From: Enterobacter sp. Cy-643
Lineage (GTDB): Bacteria; Pseudomonadota; Gammaproteobacteria; Enterobacterales; Enterobacteriaceae
Assembly (NCBI RefSeq): GCF_011752815.1
Contig: NZ_VWWV01000007.1
Location: 1-64,000, forward strand
Reading direction: 5' to 3'
Length of the DNA: 64,000 nt
The notes under the pieces were generated by a model. It was not told the DNA's origin and made no database searches. It saw only the letters and a program-made list of their open reading frames with translations. Each line of letters begins with the position of its first letter. Position 1 is the stretch's first letter. The position numbers and the translations under genes were made by a program. Below, piece by piece: positions 28,832 through 38,653 of the stretch.

Positions 28832-30223
28832 TTAAGCGATTTTCAGCTGCTGGATCTTTCTCTCGCGGCGAATTTTGCGCTCTTCAAACACGGCGACAAT
28901 GGCCATCAGCACGATACAGCCGATTGCGGCGGCATCCAGGGCAGCGAACGTGCCTGCCCAGCCCGTGAGGCCGAAGATTGGCGTCCCGTCGGCAATCATC
29001 CCCAGGCCCAGCTTGGCGAAGCTGTCGCCGATCAGGTAAGCGAAGGTGCCTTTGATGCCGTCGGCCGCGCCGATAGCTTTCTTAGGCACGAAGCCGACTG
29101 CCGCCACGCCGATCAGCAACTGCGGGCCGAAGACGAGGAAACCAAGGGCAAACAGCGAAGCCAGGTACACATACTGATTGCTGGCATGCTGGTACACACC
29201 CAGCGTGGCGATGATCAATGCCAGCGCCACGCAGGCCACCAGCGCACGGCGGCCGTTGGCGAGGTCAGACAGCCAGCCCCACAGCAGCGTGCCAACCAGC
29301 GCGCCCACTTCAAACAGCGTGAAGCCCTGAATCGCCACTTCTTTGGAGAGTTTCAGCTCCTGGAAAGCATACACGGTGGACCACTGGTCGATGCCGATGC
29401 GCACCACGTACAGGAAGATGTTGGAGAAGCACAGCAGCCAGATCACTTTGTTTTTCAGCACGTACTCAACAAAGATCTGCCATTTGGTCATCGAATTGTC
29501 TTCGGCTTCTTTGTCCTCTTCACTGACCTCTTCGCCAAACAGCTCTTCAGCGGTGCCGAGACCGTAGGACTCAGGGGAATCGCTGCCGTAGCGCAGGGCA
29601 ATAAAACCGACAATCAGGGCGATAACGGACGGGAAGATAAACATCCCGATAACGTGGCCGTTAAACAGGTAGTTAGCACCAAACAGGGCTACACCGGCCG
29701 CGCCTGCACCGCCGAGGTTGTGGGAGATGTTCCACATGCCCAGGTAGCTGCCGCGTTTACGGCGTGGCGTCCACTTGGTGATGGTCGAGTAGCTGCACGA
29801 CCCGCCGGTGCTCTGGAAGAAACCGCTCAGAGCGTAGAAAGCAATCATCAGGAACAGGCTAACCGAGCCTGCGCCCATGCTGGCGCTGAAGCCAAGCATA
29901 CAGATGGCGGAAAGGATCAGCATAAACGGCAGGAACTGCTTGGTGTTTTTGCCGTCCGCGTAATAGGAAACCAGGGTCTTGCCCACGCCGTAGGTAATGG
30001 AGAAACCGAGGCCGATCATCCCCAGCTGCGTCATGCTTAGCCCGTAGGTGGAGATCATGTCGTTCTGGGCGATGTTAAAGTTTTTGCGGATCAGGTACAT
30101 CGTCAGGTAGCCGATAAACACCACCAGATACGACTGCATGAACGGTTTGAACCACATTTTTCGCCGCACTTCGAGCGGCAGATCCAGGGTGGGCTTACGC
30201 ACCTGGTTTAGAAAGGCCAGCAT
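28832..30223 (-). CDS. uhpT: Hexose-6-phosphate:phosphate antiporter UhpT
   Basis: A 463-residue major-facilitator carrier of the organophosphate:phosphate antiporter family, same length as in E. coli. It starts [16 protein letters not shown] and has twelve predicted membrane helices with the family segments [12 protein letters not shown] and [15 protein letters not shown]. It takes up glucose-6-phosphate and related sugars, and also fosfomycin. The 138 bp before it, up to uhpC, holds small CCTG/CAGG inverted repeats that may be UhpA sites. Last gene of the uhp cluster and probably separately transcribed. Confidence 0.96.
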   Translation of the reverse strand: MLAFLNQVRKPTLDLPLEVRRKMWFKPFMQSYLVVFIGYLTMYLIRKNFNIAQNDMISTYGLSMTQLGMIGLGFSITYGVGKTLVSYYADGKNTKQFLPFMLILSAICMLGFSASMGAGSVSLFLMIAFYALSGFFQSTGGSCSYSTITKWTPRRKRGSYLGMWNISHNLGGAGAAGVALFGANYLFNGHVIGMFIFPSVIALIVGFIALRYGSDSPESYGLGTAEELFGEEVSEEDKEAEDNSMTKWQIFVEYVLKNKVIWLLCFSNIFLYVVRIGIDQWSTVYAFQELKLSKEVAIQGFTLFEVGALVGTLLWGWLSDLANGRRALVACVALALIIATLGVYQHASNQYVYLASLFALGFLVFGPQLLIGVAAVGFVPKKAIGAADGIKGTFAYLIGDSFAKLGLGMIADGTPIFGLTGWAGTFAALDAAAIGCIVLMAIVAVFEERKIRRERKIQQLKIA

Positions 30224-30361
30224 GGATGACTCCTGATTTGAATACCTGCTTAATGGCAGGCATTGTAAAAATCAGCGAGCAAACTGGCCTGAGACAGCAT
30301 CCAGGCCGAACCGGGAAAATGTCTTAGTTTTGCCCTTTATGGCACAAAAGAGTGAGGAGTA

Positions 30362-31690
30362 TCACGCTTCGTTGGCCTCGCGTGGAGCCTGGGCGTTTAA
30401 GAACGGCAGCAGCAGCAAAGCCGATATCCCGGCGGCAATCGCAATCACGGCAAAAAAACCGCTCCAGTGCCAGATGTCGATCACCCGCGCCAGCGGCCAC
30501 CCGGAAAGCGAGGCGCCAAGATAGGCAAACAGCCCGACAAATCCCGTCGCCGCGCCCGCCGCCTCTTTGTGCGAACATTCTGCCGCCGCCATGCCGATCA
30601 GCATCTGCGGCCCAAACACAAAGAAACCAGTGGTAAAGAAACAGGCCGCCTGCATCACATAGCTGGCAAAGGGCATCAGCCATAGCGAACCCACGGAAAG
30701 CAGAATGCCAGCCGCGAAGATCAGGTTCATCGGGCCACGGTTGCCGTTGAACAGCTTGTCCGAGCCCCAGCCCGCCACCAGGGCACCGATAAATCCGCCC
30801 AGTTCAAACATGGTCACCGCGGAGTTCGCAGTAACCAGTCCGACGCCGAGCGTTTCGGACATATAAAGATTGCCCCAGTCGTTGATCGCCGCCCGCACCA
30901 CATAGACCAGCACGTAGCACAGCGAGAGCAGCCAGATGTATGGATTCACCAGCACGTACTTGTAGAGGATTTCTTTGCGCGTCAGCCCCGCACCTTCCTG
31001 CTGTTGGGCGATTTCCAGGGCGTCATGCTGCCAGTCACCCACCGCAGGCAAGCCCACGGTTTGCGGTCTGTCGCGCAGCCGCCAGCAGAGGAATAACCCG
31101 GCGATAATCGCCAGCCCACCGGCGATCATCATCCCGACACGCCAGCCGTACTGCAGCGCCGCCGCGCCCATGACTATCGGGATTAACGCCCCGCCCACGT
31201 TGTGCGCCGTGTTCCAGACGGCCCACCAGCCGCCGCGCTCGCTGCGGGAATACCACGCCGTCAGCAGCCGGGCGCAAACCGGCGATCCCCAGCCCTGGAA
31301 AAAGGCGTTCAGCGCCCACAGCAGCGCAAACGCCCAAAGCGAGGTCGAGAAGCCAAACAGAATATTCACAATGCCGGTAGCTATCAGCCCGATCCCCATA
31401 AAGTAACGGGCATTGGAAAAGTCGCTGACAATCCCGGAGAAGAATTTCGACAGGCCGTAGGTGATGTAAAACAGCGTCGCCAGCAGGCCGATATCGGTGC
31501 GCGCCATCACGCCCGTGGCGAGGATTTCCGGTGCGGCGGCATTGAAGCTTTTGCGGGTGAAATAAAACAGCGCGTAGCCGAGCCAGATAGTTATCAGGAT
31601 ATGACGACGCCAGTAGCGGTAACGGGCATCAATCTCACTTTTGTCACTCAGCGGCGCGACGCTTGCCGGGACTTTTAAAAAACTGAACAT
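30362..31690 (-). CDS. uhpC: Hexose-phosphate sensor UhpC
   Basis: A 442-residue UhpT-like membrane protein that acts as receptor for external glucose-6-phosphate and controls the kinase UhpB. It begins MFSFLKVPASVAPLSDKSEID, and the transporter fold is intact (WLGYALFYFTRKSFN, then twelve hydrophobic segments). It lies 9 bp behind uhpB, so the two are cotranslated. Confidence 0.94.
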   Translation of the reverse strand: MFSFLKVPASVAPLSDKSEIDARYRYWRRHILITIWLGYALFYFTRKSFNAAAPEILATGVMARTDIGLLATLFYITYGLSKFFSGIVSDFSNARYFMGIGLIATGIVNILFGFSTSLWAFALLWALNAFFQGWGSPVCARLLTAWYSRSERGGWWAVWNTAHNVGGALIPIVMGAAALQYGWRVGMMIAGGLAIIAGLFLCWRLRDRPQTVGLPAVGDWQHDALEIAQQQEGAGLTRKEILYKYVLVNPYIWLLSLCYVLVYVVRAAINDWGNLYMSETLGVGLVTANSAVTMFELGGFIGALVAGWGSDKLFNGNRGPMNLIFAAGILLSVGSLWLMPFASYVMQAACFFTTGFFVFGPQMLIGMAAAECSHKEAAGAATGFVGLFAYLGASLSGWPLARVIDIWHWSGFFAVIAIAAGISALLLLPFLNAQAPREANEA

Positions 31691-31699
31691 GCTCGCCCC

Positions 31700-33202
31700 T
31701 CAGGCATAACGTAACGGCAGGCTAACGCTGACGCGCGTGCCGTGAGTACAGGAAATAGCAAACGTACCGCCCAGCGCCGTCACGCGCTCACGCATCCCGG
31801 TAAGCCCAAACCCCTGCTGCCCGGAACCCGGCGGCAAACCGCTGCCGTCATCTTCAATGACCAGCATCAGCCGCTCGCCCTGCTGCCAGCCCTGTAACGT
31901 TACCGCGCTGGCGCTGGCGTGCTTCACGATGTTATTGAGCCCTTCCTGGCAAACGCGGAACAGCGTCACGCGCTGCCCTTCGCTCAGCAGAGGTTCATCG
32001 ATTTGCCAGTTGATGTGGCCGACGATACCGCGACTTTCCAGCTCCATTTCGCGCATCAGGGAACGAATTGCCTGCTCAAGCGATAAATCGTCCAGCTGGC
32101 GCGGGCGTAAGCGCCCGAGCAGACGGCGAACGGAGTCATAAACGCCCAGCGAAAGCTGTTCGATATGCGCCCCGCTGCGCTTAACGCCCTCACTTTCCGG
32201 TGCCAGCCGCTGAACGATCCCCGCCTGGGTGCGGATCGCCGTGATGGTCTGCCCAATATCGTCATGCAGTTCGCGCGCCACTTCCCGCCGCACGCTCTCT
32301 TCGGTTTCCAGCAGACGCTCGGCCAGGCGGCGATTACGCGCCAGCTCGGTTTGCAGGGACTGGTTAAGTTCACGCAAGCGCTGGATCCCCGCGCCCAGCA
32401 GCAACCCGGTCAGGCTTTGAGCCAGCAGCGACAGCAGAAGATCCACCGGATGGTCGTGCCAGGTCTGGCTGGCGATCAGCGCGATGGCGTTCATCAGGGT
32501 GGCTATCAGCGCCCCCTGCCAGCCGTAGTGCCAGGCCAGAGCGATAATCGGCAGCGCAAGACAGAACGGCGTAAAGCGGGAGAGTTCGGCGGGTAGCCCC
32601 AACTGCAGCCAGAGGCTGACGGCAAACAGCAGTAAGTACCAAATCAGATGCCGCCCGCGCCAGTTAACCGGCTGGGAAACCAGCGCCGGGCCAAGAGGCT
32701 GCCACACGGTGCTGGTCAGATAGTGCCAGAGAACCAGACAGGTCGGTGCCAGCGTTAACCCGCCGGTCAGGGTCAGCAGCAGCGCATTCAGGGCATCACT
32801 GCCCTGATTCAGCCACGGCAGCGACTGCAGCAAAGCGGCCGCGATAAGCGCTGCTCCCTGCCGCAGTAAAGTCCGCCAGTCACGCTGATGGCGATAGCGG
32901 GAAATGAGCGCCACCGGCAGGACGGTAAGCACCCCGCCCAGCATTAACAGCGGCAGATGCGCCAGCGCTACTTCCTGCGCGAGCCAGAAAAGCATTAGCC
33001 ATTCCGCGCCCAGCAGAACCGGCCAGTAGCCGCGCGGGCACTGCAGCATCAGCCCCAGGCGTAATCCAAAGGGAAACAGCAGCACTGCCAGGTCGGGCCG
33101 CTCCACCAGATGCAGGCTGATGCTCCACAGGCAAAACCAGCCGGCAGAAAAGATAAAGAAACTGGCGATAACGGCAATCAGCCGTGAGAAGAAAGACCGC
33201 AT
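31700..33202 (-). CDS. uhpB: Sensor histidine kinase UhpB
   Basis: A 500-residue kinase: eight or so membrane segments (MASE1-like) in the N-terminal half, then the dimerisation box with [20 protein letters not shown], whose histidine near 312 is phosphorylated, and the ATPase end [20 protein letters not shown]. It phosphorylates UhpA when UhpC senses glucose-6-phosphate. The ATG at 33202 overlaps the stop codon of uhpA by one base; a start 2 codons earlier is possible. Confidence 0.95.
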   Translation of the reverse strand: MRSFFSRLIAVIASFFIFSAGWFCLWSISLHLVERPDLAVLLFPFGLRLGLMLQCPRGYWPVLLGAEWLMLFWLAQEVALAHLPLLMLGGVLTVLPVALISRYRHQRDWRTLLRQGAALIAAALLQSLPWLNQGSDALNALLLTLTGGLTLAPTCLVLWHYLTSTVWQPLGPALVSQPVNWRGRHLIWYLLLFAVSLWLQLGLPAELSRFTPFCLALPIIALAWHYGWQGALIATLMNAIALIASQTWHDHPVDLLLSLLAQSLTGLLLGAGIQRLRELNQSLQTELARNRRLAERLLETEESVRREVARELHDDIGQTITAIRTQAGIVQRLAPESEGVKRSGAHIEQLSLGVYDSVRRLLGRLRPRQLDDLSLEQAIRSLMREMELESRGIVGHINWQIDEPLLSEGQRVTLFRVCQEGLNNIVKHASASAVTLQGWQQGERLMLVIEDDGSGLPPGSGQQGFGLTGMRERVTALGGTFAISCTHGTRVSVSLPLRYA

Positions 33203-33792
33203 TACCAACCGTCAAACAGGCGTCGCGCCAGCGCCACATCGTTGCTGACGTCGAGCTTTTCCATCAGGTTGGCGCGGTGCACGTGCACCGTCTTCGGCGA
33301 AAGCCCCAGCTCGGTGGCAATCTCTTTCACCGCCATACCCTGCGCCAGCTTTTCCGCCACCTGTCGCTCGCGCTTCGTCAACGGATCCTGCCGCCCGGCG
33401 GCCAGCTTCATGGCAATGTCCGGCGTCAGGTAGCACCCGCCCGTCGCCACCGTGCGCACGGCGGCAATCAGTTCGTCGGGGCTGCAGCGTTTGGATAAAA
33501 AGCCGCGCGCGCCAGCGTTTAGCGCCTGCTCCACCAGCGCGGGGCTGTCGTGCACCGACAGCATGACGATCGCCATTCCTTTTGGTAACTGGCTTAACAG
33601 CGCCAGCCCGGAAATGTCCGGCATTGAAATATCGCAGATACACACCTGCACGCCCTGCCCCGGCAGCCCGGCCAGCGCCTCGCGTCCGGAGCCGAACTCG
33701 GCCACGACCTGAAAATCCGCCTCCAGCCCAAGAAGTTGGGCAAAGCCAGAGCGGACGATAAGGTGGTCGTCGATAAGGGCGATAGCGATCAT
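33202..33792 (-). CDS. uhpA: Response regulator UhpA
   Basis: A 196-residue NarL/FixJ-type regulator, equal in length to E. coli UhpA. The receiver holds Asp54 in CICDISMPD, and the C-terminal LuxR-type helix-turn-helix reads [20 protein letters not shown]. It activates uhpT. The start at 33792 ([10 protein letters not shown]) fits the family; the frame is open 20 codons further up. First gene of the uhpABC operon. Confidence 0.95.
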   Translation of the reverse strand: MIAIALIDDHLIVRSGFAQLLGLEADFQVVAEFGSGREALAGLPGQGVQVCICDISMPDISGLALLSQLPKGMAIVMLSVHDSPALVEQALNAGARGFLSKRCSPDELIAAVRTVATGGCYLTPDIAMKLAAGRQDPLTKRERQVAEKLAQGMAVKEIATELGLSPKTVHVHRANLMEKLDVSNDVALARRLFDGW

Positions 33793-33884
33793 GATGCTTT
33801 CCAGGAAGGTAAAAAACGCGCTTACCTTAGCGATAAGCGCGTAGCTGTTCAAGCCTTAAGCGATTCTTAGGCTATGACTACAGG

Positions 33885-34700
33885 TTATTCCTGCGCAACC
33901 GACAGGCGAATGATCCCGGCCGCGCGGGCTGGAGGCAGCTGCAGAACTGTGCGCCACAGTTCCTGAACCTGGTTACAGACCAGCCCCTCTTTCCCCACCG
34001 CTTTATGCGGATCCGACATTAGCTGAAGGTCGCTGCCGTAGCGCCGGGTCAATTGCTGCACGATGGGCTGAATGTCTTTTCGGGCCTGCTCGCGTTCAGC
34101 GTCAGTTACGCTATGTTTATCCGCGCCGTAGGCGGAGCGCATCATCGCCGCATCTACCTGCATGCGGCGCATCGTCACATCCTTAGGCAGTATTTTCGTG
34201 GAGTTGATGCCGCCTTTCACATCAGGAAACAGGAAGCGGAAACAGGCGTCATCGCTGGATTTTTGCACCATTGCCGTTTGCTGCATGTTCACCTGCATAA
34301 ACGCCACGACGTTGTCGTCCGTCGCGCTTTGCAGGCGCTTGGTCTCCACGGCGAGGATCTGCGGCTGAATAGTGTCGATCACTTCCTGCTCGGTTTTCCC
34401 CTGCTGGTGCATCTCTACCGCCTGCTGGCGAATGGACATCCACAGCGCGGGCTCCTGCTCTTTCAGCACCTGGTAAACCGGCATCCGGGCCATCGCATCA
34501 TCCAGCCCGGCCAGTTCCTGCCCGGCTCGATCGCGAGGAATGAGGAATTTTACGTCAAAGATGTTCCACGCCATGATGGCAACCAGCGCAATGGCCACCG
34601 CGCCCGCTTTACCGACCCAGCCTTTCTTGCGAAACACCGCTACCACCGCGGCGATCGCCGCCCCGACATAGCCTGCAATAATGACGTGGGTCCAGTTCAT
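33885..34700 (-). CDS. Unknown membrane-anchored protein, miaE operon
   Basis: A 271-residue protein with two N-terminal membrane helices (about 5-24 and 31-50), then a mostly helical soluble part rich in Gln, Met and Asp, presumably periplasmic. Cysteines at the FRFLFP and VCNQVQ segments could pair. I do not recognise a domain. It begins 11 bp after miaE with GAAGGATG before the ATG, so it is probably in the same transcript. Nothing indicates disruption. Confidence 0.75.
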   Translation of the reverse strand: MNWTHVIIAGYVGAAIAAVVAVFRKKGWVGKAGAVAIALVAIMAWNIFDVKFLIPRDRAGQELAGLDDAMARMPVYQVLKEQEPALWMSIRQQAVEMHQQGKTEQEVIDTIQPQILAVETKRLQSATDDNVVAFMQVNMQQTAMVQKSSDDACFRFLFPDVKGGINSTKILPKDVTMRRMQVDAAMMRSAYGADKHSVTDAEREQARKDIQPIVQQLTRRYGSDLQLMSDPHKAVGKEGLVCNQVQELWRTVLQLPPARAAGIIRLSVAQE

Positions 34701-34711
34701 GGTACATCCTT

Positions 34712-35473
34712 CTACTCTGCGGGTAGGCCGCTGTGGAAACGAAACTCGTCGTCATGGCTTTGGATAAGCTCTGCCTCGACCTTGCCAAAGAAACGCACGC
34801 GCTCACTGATATCGCCCCCGGCAATCTGCTCCGCCAGGGTTAAATAATCCTGATAATGACGCGCCTCAGAGCGCAACAGCGACAGGTAAAAACGCTGTAA
34901 TTCATCATCCAGGTGCGGCGCCAGCGCGGCAAATCGTTCACAGGATCGCGCTTCAATGTAGGCCCCGCAAATAAGCTTATCGACCAGCATCAGCGGTTCA
35001 TGAGTGCGAGTTTCACTCAGTAAACCCTTAGCGTAGCGGCTGGCGGTGATTTTGGCGTACGGGATGTTACGGGCAATCATAATTTCCCGCACCTGCCAAA
35101 AATGGTGCAGCTCTTCTTTGATCAGCAGCACCATGCTGTCGATAAGCTGCTGCCCCCAGCCGTTCTCCGTTTTTGGCATGATGCTTTTGCTCAGCCCTTT
35201 ATGGAGCGAGAGAAAATCAGGTTCCTCACCGTCGCGAAAGGTAAAAGCTTCATAAGGCTGCAGCCAGGCCAGCAGCGCCTGCGAACTGTCTTTATCGGCA
35301 ACGTATTTGCGGATCAGCAGCATCGCGGTTTGCGCGGCTTTCAGCTCGCATACCATGTGGTCGGTTAACAGCAGCGGCAGATTTTCCGGGCGACGTGCCT
35401 TTTGAATCCACGCATCGGGCGTCGGGCACTGCAGGAATTGGGTAATCGGGGAGAGGAGTTGCTGGTAGTCCAT
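34712..35473 (-). CDS. miaE: tRNA 2-methylthio-N6-isopentenyladenosine-37 hydroxylase
   Basis: A 253-residue non-haem diiron monooxygenase that hydroxylates ms2i6A37 in tRNAs reading U-starting codons. Carboxylate and histidine ligands are visible in KEELHHFW, EARSCERF and EARHYQDYL, in the ferritin-like order. Present in Salmonella and absent from E. coli K-12. The start at 35473 (MDYQQLLSP) follows AGGATATCCTC; the frame extends 13 codons up, but that part falls in a repeated hairpin. Oxygen is needed for its reaction, and the modification state depends on aerobic growth. Confidence 0.94.
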   Translation of the reverse strand: MDYQQLLSPITQFLQCPTPDAWIQKARRPENLPLLLTDHMVCELKAAQTAMLLIRKYVADKDSSQALLAWLQPYEAFTFRDGEEPDFLSLHKGLSKSIMPKTENGWGQQLIDSMVLLIKEELHHFWQVREIMIARNIPYAKITASRYAKGLLSETRTHEPLMLVDKLICGAYIEARSCERFAALAPHLDDELQRFYLSLLRSEARHYQDYLTLAEQIAGGDISERVRFFGKVEAELIQSHDDEFRFHSGLPAE

Positions 35474-35489
35474 GAGGATATCCTGATGC

Positions 35490-35523
35490 GCAGCGGCTGA
35501 ACGCCGCTGCACCGCTTACTTTT
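35490..35523. repeat. 34-bp direct repeat, copy 1 (miaE side of the cassette)
   Basis: GCAGCGGCTG at the start and GCACCGCTTACTTTT at the end, with an internal GCAGCGGC/GCCGCTGC hairpin. It is identical to 36968-37001 except for one base. It lies in the 5' untranslated region of miaE. Confidence 0.85.
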
Positions 35524-35590
35524 CGTAAAGGACAGCATAATCACTGCCCACTCTTTTGTCAGTAAGCCCGGCAACAAAGAGCGTGAAGCA

Positions 35591-36034
35591 CTATTTCACG
35601 GCTAGCCCTGAAACCGCGTGGGTGAGCTGCTCAGCGCGACCATAGTTGAGTTCAGCCATGCAAGACAGCCGCCTGATTTCACGCGCATTGCCTGCCGCAC
35701 CTCCGCTGAGCGAAGCCGCAAGCTGGCATTGACCGTCGCGGTAAAGAATGAACCGTTGATTTGATGTCTCGAGCGCTGCGCTAGCTTTCTCGATATAGCG
35801 CTGGTCTTCATCCCATTCGGCGATTCTGGTGGCGGCGGATTTGCTGGCTTTTTCCAAAGCTTGCTCACTCTCTTTCGACTGCTTAATCAAACAGTCACGC
35901 ATCCCCGCCTCCGCATATTCACTACACGCTTCTCGCAGGGCCGTGGCATCCTTAACTGGCTGAGGATCGTCAGCCAGCGCCAGCATCGGCAGACAAGCGG
36001 CGATAACCAGGCAAGCTTTCAGTGTCATTTGCAT
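35591..36034 (-). CDS. Exported LprI-like protein, candidate immunity protein
   Basis: A 147-residue protein with a signal peptide (LKACLVIAACLPMLALA, cut after about residue 21). The mature part has the cysteine-spaced DUF1311/LprI-like pattern: CSEYAEAGMRDCLIKQ, then a long helical pair and a second Cys pair in GQCQLA and RLSCMAELN. LprI-type proteins inhibit lysozyme. Its ATG lies 10 bp inside the 3' end of the murein-hydrolase gene, so both are made together. A periplasmic inhibitor paired with a cell-wall enzyme suggests immunity against that enzyme. The role is inferred; the LprI assignment is moderately sure. Confidence 0.75.
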   Translation of the reverse strand: MQMTLKACLVIAACLPMLALADDPQPVKDATALREACSEYAEAGMRDCLIKQSKESEQALEKASKSAATRIAEWDEDQRYIEKASAALETSNQRFILYRDGQCQLAASLSGGAAGNAREIRRLSCMAELNYGRAEQLTHAVSGLAVK

Positions 36035-36792
36035 AAAGCGCTCTTCCCTTTTTTAATCAGTGATAATGCGTAATCGAGTTTTCTGGAATAGTTAGGATCG
36101 CCGCCGCCGTTATAGCGAAGAGCGATCGTCGTGGTAGAAATGCTCCGCCATCCGGCAATCACTCTGCGAACGTTTGCCTTCTGGCACTTGAGCGTCTGAC
36201 CAGCACGGAGAATATTGACCTGTGGATTAAGCTTTTGCAGCAGTTCCAGAGTGCTTCCCTGGGCTTTCGCTATTTTTGCCAGGCTGTCACCGGGTTTCAC
36301 GGTGACGTCATAAATTTTGCTGTCAACAGTGAGTATCGTTCGGTGCTCAAATTGCGCCATACGCATCAGCAGATAGCCGATGCCCGCACGCAGGTTATTT
36401 AACGGCGTGGTTCTGATCGTGGCGACGGTTAACTGTTTTTTCCACGCGTCAGGCAGGATGAGCTCACCGCCTTCCTTACCGGACAGGAAAGATGTCATCC
36501 CAGGATCGCCCTGAACACCGATTTGCATCGGCCGGAAATGCCATTCTGAGCTCAGGGCTCCCGTTTCGACCCAGACCATCGCTTTAATCAGATGCCAGTC
36601 CAAAGTCCTGTAGCCTGGCGTAGAGGAGAGATGGCGATTGTATCCATCGACTACCCGCTGGATGTCACAATCCCAAGCATTCCACCGCGTATCGCCGGGG
36701 GCTTTATTAATATCGTCCTGCCACTTTTCAAAACCAGTTCTGGGCGTTTTTTGTGCTGGGGTCGAGGGGGGAGTAAGACTGGAAGCTGTCAT
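36025..36792 (-). CDS. Lysozyme/lytic-transglycosylase-like protein with LysM domain, candidate effector
   Basis: A 255-residue protein with no signal peptide. Residues 65-100 read like a transglycosylase core: WHLIKAMVWVETGA with candidate catalytic Glu76, then RPMQIGVQGDPG. A LysM peptidoglycan-binding domain follows (about 160-204: YDVTVKPGDSLAKIAKAQGS). The ATG at 36792 has AGGA 8 bases upstream; an ATG 3 codons earlier is less well placed. A wall-degrading enzyme lacking a Sec signal and coupled to an exported inhibitor is the pattern of type VI secretion cargo; no secretion genes are in the window, so this is inference. It could also be a phage-derived endolysin. Confidence 0.75.
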   Translation of the reverse strand: MTASSLTPPSTPAQKTPRTGFEKWQDDINKAPGDTRWNAWDCDIQRVVDGYNRHLSSTPGYRTLDWHLIKAMVWVETGALSSEWHFRPMQIGVQGDPGMTSFLSGKEGGELILPDAWKKQLTVATIRTTPLNNLRAGIGYLLMRMAQFEHRTILTVDSKIYDVTVKPGDSLAKIAKAQGSTLELLQKLNPQVNILRAGQTLKCQKANVRRVIAGWRSISTTTIALRYNGGGDPNYSRKLDYALSLIKKGKSALCK

Positions 36793-36967
36793 ATTACACA
36801 TCCTGTGCTGACTGATAATTGAAATGGCTAGACTTTAGCCTCACTTGCGCATTTTTAATACAAGATGACGATGCTAAGGCAGAATAAGCGGCCTGAAAAT
36901 CATTTATTTAAGAAGAAAGGAAAAAAGAGAATTTTGCCCGATCGGGTAAGAATGGCACATGCCAGGT

Positions 36968-37001
36968 GCAGCGGCTGGACGCCGCTGCACCGCTTACTTT
37001 T
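36968..37001. repeat. 34-bp direct repeat, copy 2 (rraB side of the cassette)
   Basis: Matches 35490-35523 at 33 of 34 positions. Here the hairpin is perfect over 11 bp (GGTGCAGCGGC/GCCGCTGCACC from 36965), and the repeat runs into the rraB stop codon, so it probably includes the rraB terminator. The two copies bracket the effector-immunity cassette, 1,444 bp apart. Confidence 0.85.
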
Positions 37002-37422
37002 AGTGACGTACGCCGTCGTCGTCTTCGTCCTGGTATTCGTCGTCGTCTTCTTCACCCTCTTCGCCGTTCGGGTCTTCGAAGTAGGTGCCCCAGCCGTCGT
37101 ATTCCACGCCGAATTTCTCTGCCAGGTTCAGCAATTGTTCAACCTGGGCGCCGATCAGTTCAGCGTTGAGCGCGCATTCGCTCAGAATGTCGCAGCAGAT
37201 AACGGTGTCACCTTCTTCTACTTCCAGCTCTTCCGGGTCGGTCACTTCATAACCCAGCTTGAACGCTTCAACGGCAGCTTTCTCCAGCGTTTCGAAGTCA
37301 TCCGCAGAAAGGTGGTGTTCGATGGTATACAGCGCGTCAGGATCGCTCCCGTCGTCCAGCAGTTCTTCAATGATTAAACGTGTCTCTTCGCGCTGTTCTT
37401 CCAGCTGTTCTGGATTTGCCAT
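37000..37422 (-). CDS. rraB: Ribonuclease E activity regulator RraB
   Basis: A 140-residue acidic protein beginning [16 protein letters not shown] and ending in an Asp/Glu-rich tail ([15 protein letters not shown]), as in E. coli RraB (138 residues). It binds RNase E and changes which RNAs the degradosome attacks. The start at 37422 is preceded by AGGAAAGGGC; the frame extends 37 codons up without homology. Divergent from argI. Confidence 0.95.
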   Translation of the reverse strand: MANPEQLEEQREETRLIIEELLDDGSDPDALYTIEHHLSADDFETLEKAAVEAFKLGYEVTDPEELEVEEGDTVICCDILSECALNAELIGAQVEQLLNLAEKFGVEYDGWGTYFEDPNGEEGEEDDDEYQDEDDDGVRH

Positions 37423-37515
37423 AGCCCTTTCCTCAAATGTGTCGGCAGATACTCTCATTTTCACACACGCCGGGGTTTGCCTCCACCTTTCACCGCAAAG
37501 TTTTAAAACACGGGG

Positions 37516-37559
37516 TTGCAATTGAATATTCATACATATAAATTGAATTTTAATTCAAT
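37516..37559 (+). promoter_or_regulatory. argI promoter with two ARG boxes
   Basis: -35 TTGCAA (37516-37521) and -10 TATAAA (37537-37542) are overlapped by an imperfect ARG box (37521-37538, half-site TGAAT) and a perfect one, ATTGAATTTTAATTCAAT (37542-37559). The boxes are 3 bp apart, the arrangement bound by one ArgR hexamer, so arginine should repress argI. Confidence 0.85.
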
Positions 37560-37585
37560 AAAGGCTTGCGCCACGCGAGGAAAAA

Positions 37586-38590
37586 ATGAGTCACTTCTAT
37601 CAGAAAAACTTTCTTAAGCTGCTCGATTTTACCCCTGCCCAACTGAACGAATTGCTGGCTCTTTCTGCCAAGCTGAAAAGTGATAAGAAAAAAGGAACAG
37701 AAATTCAGCATCTTAGTGGTAAAAACATTGCGCTCATCTTCGAAAAAGATTCGACTCGTACTCGCTGCTCTTTCGAAGTTGCCGCTTACGACCAGGGCGC
37801 CCGCGTCACTTATCTCGGCCCAAGCGGCAGTCAGATCGGGCATAAAGAATCAATTAAAGATACCGCTCGCGTGCTGGGGCGCATTTATGACGGCATCCAG
37901 TACCGCGGCTACGGCCAGGATATCGTGGAAACGCTGGCCAGCTATGCGGGCGTGCCGGTGTGGAATGGCCTGACCAACGAATATCACCCGACGCAGCTGC
38001 TGGCGGATTTGCTCACCATGCAGGAACACCTGCCGGGTAAAAGCCTGAGCCAGATGACGCTGGTGTACGCCGGCGATGCGCGCAACAACATGGGGAACTC
38101 CATGCTGGAAGCCGCCGCGCTGAGCGGGCTGGATTTGCGCCTGGTGGCGCCTAAAGCCTGCTGGCCGGATGAAAAGCTGGTGGCCGAATGCAAAGCCATG
38201 GCCGAAAAGACAGGCGGGAAAATCACGCTAACCGAAGATGTTGCCGCGGGCGTTAAAGGAGCGGATTTCATCTATACCGATGTCTGGGTGTCGATGGGCG
38301 AAGCCAAAGAGAAGTGGGCCGAGCGTATCACCCTGCTGCGCCCTTATCAGGTCAACAGCGCCATGCTGGCGTTAACCGGCAATCCGCAGGTCAAATTCCT
38401 GCACTGCCTGCCGGCGTTTCACGACGATCAAACCACGCTGGGTAAACAAATGGCGCAGGAGTTCGATCTGCACGGCGGCATGGAAGTCACCGACGAAGTT
38501 TTTGAATCCTCCCACAGCGTGGTATTCGACCAGGCTGAGAACCGGATGCACACCATCAAAGCCGTAATGGTCGCCACGCTGACCCACTAG
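37586..38590 (+). CDS. argI: Ornithine carbamoyltransferase, biosynthetic
   Basis: A 334-residue OTCase: carbamoyl phosphate plus ornithine to citrulline. Carbamoyl-phosphate motif [10 protein letters not shown], then HPTQ and the ornithine-binding [11 protein letters not shown]. Assigned as the biosynthetic copy by its ArgR-controlled promoter and its position next to rraB, as in E. coli and Salmonella. A second OTCase of equal length lies at 41580-42584. Confidence 0.95.
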   Translation: MSHFYQKNFLKLLDFTPAQLNELLALSAKLKSDKKKGTEIQHLSGKNIALIFEKDSTRTRCSFEVAAYDQGARVTYLGPSGSQIGHKESIKDTARVLGRIYDGIQYRGYGQDIVETLASYAGVPVWNGLTNEYHPTQLLADLLTMQEHLPGKSLSQMTLVYAGDARNNMGNSMLEAAALSGLDLRLVAPKACWPDEKLVAECKAMAEKTGGKITLTEDVAAGVKGADFIYTDVWVSMGEAKEKWAERITLLRPYQVNSAMLALTGNPQVKFLHCLPAFHDDQTTLGKQMAQEFDLHGGMEVTDEVFESSHSVVFDQAENRMHTIKAVMVATLTH

Positions 38591-38617
38591 TTTCTTCGCT
38601 CCCAGGGCTTCTCCTGG

Positions 38618-38653
38618 CCCCTCGATGGCTTTTCATCGAGGGGTTTTCTTTTC
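38618..38653 (+). terminator. Rho-independent terminator of argI
   Basis: CCCCTCGATG, loop GCTTTT, CATCGAGGGG, then TTTTCTTTTC. 27 bp after the argI stop. Confidence 0.9.

Noticed and set aside
30224-30361. Terminator between uhpC and uhpT
   Set aside because: The CCTGC/GCAGG inverted repeat has a short stem and no T-run; more likely a regulator site in the uhpT promoter, but not clear enough to list.
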